DNA of 64,000 nt from NCBI GenBank assembly GCA_025200525.1, contig CM045762.1, forward strand, positions 192,287,154 to 192,351,153. The letters run 5' to 3'. Below are positions 56,445-64,000 of the stretch, one piece after another. The position numbers and the translations under genes are program-made. Below the pieces are notes generated by a model. That model worked only from the letters and a program-made list of their open reading frames with translations, ran no database searches and was not told the origin of the DNA. The DNA comes from Camellia lanceoleosa. Lineage: Eukaryota; Streptophyta; Magnoliopsida; Ericales; Theaceae. Numbering within the stretch: the first letter of the stretch is position 1; every line of letters begins with the position of its first letter.

Positions 56445-57254
56445 GTCTTTCTTTCACACTTGGTCCTTTTCTTCTTCATGCTTGTACTGACTTTAATTGG
56501 GCTGGGGACTGTGTGGATCGCAGATCTACATCAGGTTTTTGTGTGTTTCTTGGTCCTAATCTTACTTCCTGGATTTCTAAAAAGCATGCTACTGTCTCTA
56601 GGTTCTCTATTGAGGCTAAATATAGATCCATGGTTTATATTACTGCTGAGTTATGTTGGCTTCAACAGCTGCTCAAAGAGTTGTCTATCTCTTACTTTTC
56701 TCCACCTGCTCTTTGGTGTGATAATGTGTCTGTTATGGCTTTGGCTTCTAATCTAGTCTTTTATGCACGTTCTAAACATATCGAAATCGATTGCCATTTT
56801 ATTCGTGAAAGTGTTGCTTTTAAACAGATTTCTCTTTCTTATATTTCTATAGCTGATCAAGCTCCTGACATTTTTACTAAGACATTGTCTTCTTCTCGAT
56901 TTCATTATCTTAAGGACAAACTAATGATGCTTTCCAACCCCATTGGTTTGAGGGGAAATGATAAGAGTATTAAGGAATACTCTCAACCATCTCAGCTCAA
57001 GCCACACTCCTAGCTTCCTCAACCATCTCAGCTTAAGTCACACTCCCAACTCAAGTCACAAGAGAAGCCATCACAAACAACTTAGCTCACACATGTGCAA
57101 GATATTAAAGGCAATTATAATAGATACGGTTATGAGAGTAGAGTGAGTTAGTTAGATTGGTTTGTAAGAAACTCAATGAGACTTCATTGACTGTAAATAT
57201 ATGTAAGACTTCATAATATTCAATAAGAAAAGATATTTTACAATTTCTGTTACA
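56445..57254 (+). mobile_element. Ty1/Copia retrotransposon fragment (pol end and LTR)
   Basis: Begins directly at the end of C's LTR, in the middle of a Copia pol frame, so C appears to have inserted here. After the pol stop, GAGGGGAAA resembles a polypurine tract, followed by TGATAAGAGTATTAAGG at 56959. A sequence ending CTGTTACA at 57254 gives an LTR of about 296 bp. The LTR limits are a guess from terminal motifs, with no second copy for comparison. Confidence 0.65.
56447..57013 (+). pseudogene. Copia pol C-terminus, RNase H, 5'-truncated
   Basis: Open frame of 188 codons with the Copia RNase H signature: DFNWAGDCVDRRSTSGFCVF, FSIEAKYRSMVYITAELCWL, LWCDNVSVMALASNLVFYARS, KHIEIDCHFIRE and DIFTKTLSSSRFHYLKDKL. 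It lacks everything upstream because the frame is cut by element C. The C-terminus is complete, ending at TAG. The canonical ST-E-AEY is changed to SIEAKY here. Only a remnant. Confidence 0.9.
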
Positions 57255-58175
57255 CGAGACTATATTTTTTTACCAATCATTATTCATTATACTCTCTCAT
57301 ATTCATCAATCACCAAATACAAATAATTAATACTCTATTTTCTCCACTAATCATACTACCATAGAATACCACGTCGCCGTACTCCCAAATTACTAAATAA
57401 TCACCCCAACTCGATGATAGAATGCAATAGTAGACATTTTCATTTGTAGATAAACATGAACAACTTAATTATTAATTTACTTATTAATTATTAAATTTTA
57501 TTTTTGGGATTAAGTGATGAAATTTAAACCTTGAATTCAATTCAACAACAAGCTAGACCACTAACTGGTAGCCTTAAATATATAGTTGTGTCTTCCCTTC
57601 CTTATAATAATTGTTAGTGCGATATTTGTGATAATTTAGACAGATTTATAGAATTAGTACCGCTATTCACATGATTATCTAACAATGTTTCATCGATTAG
57701 CTTGTTTTAAAACAAATTAGATAAGAGAGTATTGTTCACCAACCTGTACATCAAATAGGTGAACACAAAATCGAACTCATCAATAAGAATGTGAGACATA
57801 TCAAACTAAATATACAATCCATTATCAAATTATTCAAAGAGTCAGAGACAAATACTGTAGAATGCTCCCATAATTAATGTCCTATTAATCGGACATTACT
57901 TGTGAAGATTGAATTTAGAAAACGTGATTTGGATTGCAACAATTTTAAGATCTCCCTCTTCTTTCTATAATTGTTTTGTGTTATTCTTGCATGAAAGAAG
58001 TCTTTTAACCCAAAAATTGTCCAAAATGTGAGATCAAGGATGCATATTGAATAGTGTTTGTTGTGGGCTAGTATCACGAATCAATCTAGGCCATTGACTG
58101 TTAATTCTAAATATTTTATAATTGTATTTTTTGAGTTTGTAGATCTACTGTTCTTACATGACCTTACATAAGAAC
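57255..58175. other. AT-rich DNA without recognised genes
   Basis: Low GC, similar in texture to 1-2200, and probably part of the older background. A minus-strand frame at 57874-58077 is not convincing. Nothing else seen. Confidence 0.6.
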
Positions 58176-59119
58176 TGAGAGGGGAGATTTGCACCGTAAG
58201 TACGGCCGAGCTGTGATAGCGCGGGTGCCAGATCGCACGGCGTCATACCGTTCCCTCCCGTGCCGCGGTCTACTAGTCCATTTTGCACGATCACGGAGAT
58301 TGGCCGGTCGCTCATAGGCTGAGGCCACGGTTGAGGAAACCGACCGGGCAGACGTAGGCTTTGCTTGACCGAGCAGCTATTATCCGGCGTAGCGGGTATC
58401 GATGTCTGGCGACCGAACCAAGGTTTCCCGGGCTAGACTACGGATGTTTTAGGGCCGGCTCCTCTGGCTGACCAGCCGAGATAAGTGGGCTCTGTGTGTC
58501 CAAGAAAGAATGTGTAAAGGGTGAATGCCGACCTACCGCACAACCGGTTAGCCTAATGAGCCGGTCAATACCAGCTCGGCCGTGACCACCACCCTTTCGG
58601 TAAGGGACAGGCCGACGATGTATAGCTTGGTTATGTGCGTGTGATGGAAATTCTGCACAAGTGATAGGCCGATCGTGATGCTCCGGTTAAGTATGCCACC
58701 TGGGCCAATGGCGTGAGGGAGAGGACATCTGCTCCACGCACGGCTCAATACCGTTAGACAGTTCTGTGTGTACTGGGTGGAGGACAAGACCTTTACACGT
58801 GTAAGGTAGTGAGAGGCGAGCACTGCCACCTGTCTAGGGAAGGACAGCAGAGGTAGTGCGCGCACGATCGTGAGGCTGCATGGCCAGCCTAGAAAGATGG
58901 AGGAAGACGAACGTGAGAGGTATGCAACTTCTTTTCCAACCAGAACATTCTCTCTCTAACCTTCTTCTTCCTCAAGTGACCTAACTTGATCGTCGGAGGG
59001 TCTATCCGGCACACCACCGCCGGGCAGCTCACCATTTCTGTGTTGTAGAGATAAATGCCGTTACGAGAAGCTTGACATCCATGGAGTATGGAAAGCAGAG
59101 GATATTTCGCCCCCGTACA
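58176..59119 (+). repeat. probable 5' LTR of element E
   Basis: The right end, CCCCCGTACA, is firm because the PBS follows. The left end near 58176 (TGAGAGGGGAG) is placed where GC-rich sequence begins and is uncertain. No second LTR is available. Confidence 0.5.
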
Positions 59120-59121
59120 AT

Positions 59122-59139
59122 TGGCGCCGTCTGTGGGAA
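59122..59139 (+). promoter_or_regulatory. primer binding site of element E
   Basis: TGGCGCCGTCTGTGGGAA, identical to that of element B. Confidence 0.75.
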
Positions 59140-59186
59140 TTCTTTGATACTCAGCCCTTGTTCTTTGAGCTTCTTCGACCATATCC

Positions 59187-60870
59187 ATGGCCAACAACGA
59201 CGAGGTACCGTCGTCTGTCGTCGATGGTGTCACACCTGAGTATGTTCGTAGGAGAGAAGGTCCCCCGAATTTTCCGACCACGGCGGACCTAGAGACTTCT
59301 TCGCGAGGTGCGCGAGACAAACGCGGAAGGAGTACTGATCGCTCGCGGAGCCCAGAAGGTCACCGACGCCGGGGGGGAGTCCCGTGCGCAACACCTGGAG
59401 CACAAACTCAAAGACCAAGACGCCCTTATCCGCAAGATGGCGGCGGAAATGGAGAAGCTGAAACGCAAGATTAAGGGGAAGGGTGTTGCTGGAGAGGGCA
59501 ACCTCAGTGAGCGCACCCCGTCCCCTCGTTCTAGCAGTCACCGCCGGGAGAGGACTCACTCCCTCTCTATCAGCAGAAACTATGGGGTTGGGGATTCCGA
59601 CCAAAGAGAGGGCAAGTCCCTCACCGACGACAGTACTTACTACCCTTCGCGTCGGTCATCGACGTCGCGATACTCTTTCTCCACCCATTCCAGGGACTTG
59701 AGGGATGTATTGGAGGAGAGGGCGCGCCGTAGGGAGGCTCAGAAAGTGTCGGCATTGTAGAGGTTGAGTGCTCCAGTTCGTTGTAGTGAAGAAGTGGTAA
59801 TGCCAGTTCCCAGAGTGATGGCCCCTGCGCCGGTGGACTAAGAGCTGGCGAGACTTACAACCACGCCGCTATCCCTAGAGATTGAGAGTACACCACTCCC
59901 TGCCGGATTCCACTAGCCAAAGTTCACCCTATACGACGGCAAGATGGATCCGTACATGCATGTGAGCCATTACTGGCAAGTAATGGCTGGCCACCGGCGC
60001 AATGACTCCTTGATGTGCCTCATATTCCCAGCAAGCTTGGGAGAGCTGGGTTTGAAGTGGTTCGAAAGGCTCCTGGAGGGGAGTATTGACGGGTGGCAGC
60101 AACTGGCGGAAGCCTTCGTCACCAGATTCAAAACCAACACACGAACGCCGAAGGAGGTCGACCATCTCCTGGGCGTCAAGATGGACTCTAGATGTTCGTT
60201 GAAGGCATACAATGCGAAGTACTGGGAAACTTACAACAAGATCCTCGACTGCCCTACCAATCTGGAGATCACTCAATACAAAGGGGGTCTCCCAGTCGGT
60301 CATAGGCTGCGAGATTCATTGATAATGCACTAGCCCACCACCATGGAGTCTTTGATGCAACGGATCAATGAGCACATTCGCGTGGAAGATGATGCCGCCT
60401 CCGCGACCGAGAAGGCCAATCCGGCCGCGGTGGACAGAAGGGTGGCGGGGAAAGTTCACTCGGTTGGGCAGGAGGATAGCCGCCCGAACAACCGGTCAAA
60501 AGATCAGCGCCATGGTTCCAACCGTGATGGCAGAAACAAGGGGCGTCGGAATGACCGGGCTGACACTCCCCGGGATGCAGAGGAGGATGCCAAAAGAAAA
60601 TTAAAGGCGCGGATTGGAATCACCACGGTCTTTAAAATCCCCATCTACCGCATTTTGAGCGAGATCTGAGGTGAACCCTTCGTCTGTTGGCCAGCCAAGT
60701 TGGGGAGCGCGCAGAGAGGCTTCAATTCAAAATATCGCTGCACCTTCCATGAAGAATGGGGCCACCGAACAGAGGACTGCTTGTCGCTCAAACAACACTT
60801 GGAGGAGTTGGTGGTGGCTGGACATCTTGACCAATACATAGACGGGGGAGTGAAGGCCGCACCTTCTGGG
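59187..60870 (+). pseudogene. element E gag, broken
   Basis: Starts MANNDEVPSSVVDGVTPEY at 59187. A frameshift near 59390 moves to a coiled-coil part (LEHKLKDQDALIRKMAAEME) and an Arg/Ser-rich part, with a stop at 59758. The Retrotrans_gag region follows at 59925-60333 (TLYDGKMDPYMHVSHYWQVM, LMCLIFPASLGELGLKWFER, DSRCSLKAYNAKYWETYN), with a stop after DSLIMH. Then come a charged linker and a stop at 60667, and the knuckle CTFHEEWGHRTEDC with LKQHLEELVVAGHLDQYI near 60737-60833. At least four stops and one frameshift rule out a product. Confidence 0.85.
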
Positions 60871-62161
60871 TAGGCCGAGCCAAACGGCCTAGCCGCCCTG
60901 GATGCGGCCCCGCAAGGTGTGATCAACGTTATCCATGGCATCATTGAACCAGCCAGGGTCTGCGAGCTAAGGGGAATGATCAAGAAAGCCGAGCACATGA
61001 GAGAAGTGTTGTCCGTTCAACACGCCGTGAAGAAAGGGAAAGCCGAGGAGAAAGACATCCTCAACTTTTCTAGCAAGGACTTGGAAAGGATCCAGATGCC
61101 CCACAATGATGCCCTTGTGGTAACTCTTCGCGTCAAAGATTTCGATATCAAAAGAATCTTGATTGATCAGGGGAGTTGGGTCGAAATCATGTACTATGAC
61201 GCGTTCAAGCAGATGAAGCTGGAGGACAGGGACTTGGCCCCTGCAACGTCCCCTTTGGTCGGCTTCAACTCTCAGCCAGAATGGCCGATCGGAAAGATCA
61301 TTTTGCCGGTCAAAGTGGGTTCGGTCGTAAAGCAAGTGGAATTTTGGGTGCTCAAGGTTCCGTCCACTTACAACTTAATCTTGGGCAGAGGGTGGTTACA
61401 TGCCATGCAGGCAGTTGCGTCGACCTTCCATCAAGTTATGCGCTTTCCCGTGCCCACCGGGCAGATTGAAGAGGTTTGGGGAGATCAGGAGATGGCCAAA
61501 CAATGCTTCGTTGCGGTAAATGGGAGCCGAGCGGCCAAAGGGTTTGTCCAGATGATCGAGGGGCACGAAGGGAAGGAGGTCCTTGAAGATGTAGGAAGAA
61601 AGGCCGAGGAAAAATCAGTCGAAGATTTGATAGAAGTACGCATCGACGAAAACGACCCAGCAAAGTTCTTCCTCTTAGGATCATCCTTGTCAAGCGCCAA
61701 GCGATCAGATTATGTCAACTTCTTGACTTCAAATTTGGAGGCCTTTGCGTGGACGCCTTACGATATGCCTGGCATCGACCCAAGCTTCATTTTCCATCAG
61801 TTGAATGTCTTCCCTGATGCACGGCCTGTCATCCAAAAGGACACGCCATTCACCCTTGCACCATGCTGAGGTGGTAGCGGAAGAGGTGAAGAACCTGTTG
61901 GAAGCTGGGGCCATAGAGGAGGTACAATACCCTCGATGGATATCTAACACGGTGGTGGTTCCAAAGAAGAACGGCAAGTGGCGGGTTTGCGTTGACTATA
62001 AGACTGTCAACTGTGCTTGCCCAAAAGATAGCTTTCCTTCAAAAAGCACCTTGCCGGGCGAAGAGTTGTATCTGTACTTGGCGGTCTCTCAACATGCGGT
62101 GAGTGCCGTTCTAGTCCGCGCTGAAGGCATTCAACACTTGCCCATTTTCTATGTAAGCAAG
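60871..62161 (+). pseudogene. element E protease and RT/RNase H remnant
   Basis: A frame from about 60919 gives the protease with RILIDQGSWVEIMYY, LVGFNSQPEWPIGKI and YNLILGRGWLHAMQAVASTFH, continuing to the start of RT at FAWTPYDMPGIDPSF. A frameshift near 61860 leads to EVKNLLEAGAIEEVQYPRWI and GKWRVCVDYKTVNCACPKDS. Here RT stops: the next residues belong to RNase H (PGEELYLYLAVSQHAVSAV, LPIFYVSK), so about 200 codons including the YxDD centre are deleted. Element F interrupts immediately after FYVSK at 62161. No activity is possible. Confidence 0.88.
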
Positions 62162-64000
62162 TGTAACCGCGCCCGCGTGGGGCCTCGTGCTACAGTTCGG
62201 ACTCCCTTGCTTTTCTTTGGTTTGAAAAAGCTGCGGTTCGTAATCTGAACCAAAGAGTCCACCTCTGGCAAATCGTTTTGAAGAAAAACTGATTTTTTGA
62301 AAAGTAGTGCCAAACATGGACTGCTTTGCCAGATTACAGAGTCGCCACCTAAATATTTTAAAATGGGGAATTTAGGAAACCCTGACTCAAGGTCGAATAC
62401 ATGTCCGTCATCACCAAAGTGACTTGGCTCGGGAGCTTGGGTACGATCGGGGAAGGTCAGCTATGAGCACCCCCTTTCGCCCGGTCCGAAGACCGGCCTC
62501 TACTAACCATGATATCCGTTTTTGAAAACTTTATGCGTTCTTATTCCGTTTATTAGCCTAGAATTACTATGTGATGCGCACAACACAAAAGTATAGACTA
62601 GATTGCCTAATTCGGAAATAAACATTGCATATCCGTTTTGCCTCGGAAAACGTGTTGGTTTTTGTGCTACTCGCAAGTAGGCTAAAATACGGATTCAACG
62701 AGTCTTTCCAACTTAGGCAATCCAACCTTCACCCACAGGCATACAAACAGTTATATCATGTAAGCAATTAGCCGCATGGCAACCCTATTGTCATGTTAAC
62801 AATCACACGCATGCGATATGCTAAAGCAATAAAACTTACATGGTACTCCGTGCCAAAAACAAATAATAGGGTTAGCAATCATGCATGACCTAATTCATGT
62901 TAAGTGACTAATGCATCACAGGCATAAATGCCAATCTAGAGTAGGCTCGGCTAACCCTAAACATGGCATATGAAATGCTATCACATAGCATGTATTCAGT
63001 TTGGAATTGAATTACTTATGCAGTTTGTATGATGTACCGAGCCCGGTGCATGTAAACAAATGCATGAATGCACACATGCATTGCATAAGGTATGCTAATT
63101 GAAAATGCCCTAATCTACCATTGTAAGCAGGTAAATAAAAGGGATAGAAAGAAGTGGGGGTTGGAAGACATACATCACACTCACCCACACTTATTACAAT
63201 TTTGCCCTCACTCGGAGGGACCAAAATAATAATACAGAATAAATAAATAATTAACTAAACTAGCTAATTAAATATTACAAATCCAACTAAATTAATTAAA
63301 TTAATTAACTAATCTAATTAAACAATAAATGCCTCGGGAGGAGGGCCGAAATCAGCTTGCGCTCGGGATTCGCTCGGAATCGCACTGCCGAACATATGTC
63401 ACCTCTGTTTCCTCTGTTTTCCTCCTCAGAAAATTTCCCAAATCTCAGGGATGCCTCTCAGGGCATAGGGGATCATCATCGGCTGGGGGGATTTGCCATC
63501 GGCTGAAGGAGGAAGCCATCGGCACTGAATTCCCTTATCGGCTGCCAAGGGGCAGCCGGTCGGCACTAAAAAGTGCCGATCGGCACAAAATGTTCTGCAG
63601 AACCTGCAACTCACAGCAGCAGAGGAAACAAAAGGCAAGGCAATGCAATTCAAAGCATATATGCACCAAACACATCCCACATCATGTTATGGACTTAAGA
63701 GGGCATGTGCCTCGATTCCCGGACCACCAATCGCGCATTTCCATGCGTGATGGTCCAAAGAACCAAGGGGGAAATTTCAATGTCAAATGCATGTAATGCA
63801 AATAAAGGTGCCAAACCTCTATCAAACTCATTTCAAGAGGCTTGGCATGCATGTTGATGTGGTGAAGCCCTAAGCATGTGATCTAGCATGCCATATGGAC
63901 AATGCAAGCAAGTTGTGCATGCTAAGCATACGACTTAAACAAAGAGGCATACAACCCAAGCAAAGAAGTGAGCTAAAACATGAATTGGACAGCCCCCAAT
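62162..64000 (-). repeat. element F: LTR of an Ogre-like retrotransposon, running off the window
   Basis: TGTAACCGCGCCCGCG at 62162 is the reverse of the LTR end GGTTACA seen in A. The next 1.8 kb follow the A/C/D LTR order in reverse: 'gagtcgccacctaaatattt' (62340), the GACCGGCCTC block (62490), 'tttgccctcactcggaggga' (63200) and a cluster of CCATCGGC and GTGCCGATCGGCAC words (63475-63600). F is inserted in E's RNase H sequence; the bases to the left are gcaag. As it is on the minus strand this is its 3' LTR, and its body lies to the right of the window. Confidence 0.85.

Larger units (their letters stand above)
58176..62161 (+). mobile_element. element E: degenerate Ty3/Gypsy (Tat/Athila-like) retrotransposon, 5' part
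   Basis: Order on the plus strand: probable 5' LTR, PBS, gag, protease, a remnant of RT joined to RNase H. Many stops and frameshifts are present. It is cut at 62161 by element F, and its 3' part would lie beyond F outside the window. It is related to B in PBS and domain order but much older in appearance. Confidence 0.8.

Overview
The window is plant nuclear DNA, most likely a eudicot. It is a heavily nested retrotransposon block with no ordinary host gene that I can support. The signs are Ty3/Gypsy elements of the Tat/Ogre and Retand-like kind with tRNA-type primer binding sites, a Ty1/Copia fragment, a probable CACTA end, phase-0 GT-AG introns and a plant mobile domain (PMD) gene. No tRNA, rRNA or CRISPR was seen.

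Layout. 1-2200: AT-rich DNA with a probable CACTA terminus at 856. 2201-10080: element D (minus strand), an Ogre-like copy with a 4.9 kb 3' LTR, truncated on its right. 10081-56444: element C (minus strand), an Ogre-like copy with ~3.75 kb LTRs. Its 3' LTR is split by element B (10882-38134, minus, 405 bp LTRs, TSD ctagg). B's gag is in turn split by element A (18640-36301, plus, ~3.78 kb LTRs, TSD gtcct). C itself sits against a Copia pol fragment (56445-57254). 58176-62161: element E (plus), a degenerate Gypsy copy lacking the reverse-transcriptase core. 62162-64000: the LTR of a further Ogre-like element F (minus), inserted into E's RNase H region and running off the window.

What the elements carry. 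No intact reverse transcriptase or integrase exists anywhere in the window. A and C keep only a short gag-like ORF with the Ogre-type C-terminal knuckle. Opposite to their own transcription, near the 3' LTR, A, C and D carry parts of a spliced PMD gene. Its exon lengths are conserved: 228 nt for exon 1 in D and C, 162 and 99 nt for exons 3 and 5 in A and C. C holds all six exons, D the first part and A the last part. B keeps gag plus protease and carries, also antisense, a three-exon gene of the 'putative gypsy-type transposon' (Transposase_28-like) family and a second related copy. Each family also has its own tandem-repeat array in the 3' half. All antisense genes here are damaged.

Interpretation. 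A, B and C look like non-autonomous elements moved by a partner's enzymes while carrying an antisense accessory gene. The CCATCGGC / TGCCGATCGGCA motif family occurs both in the LTR promoter region and just upstream of the antisense PMD gene in C. LTR divergence judged by eye (C most, then A and B) agrees with the nesting order. All coordinates were read by eye; no alignment or database search was run.
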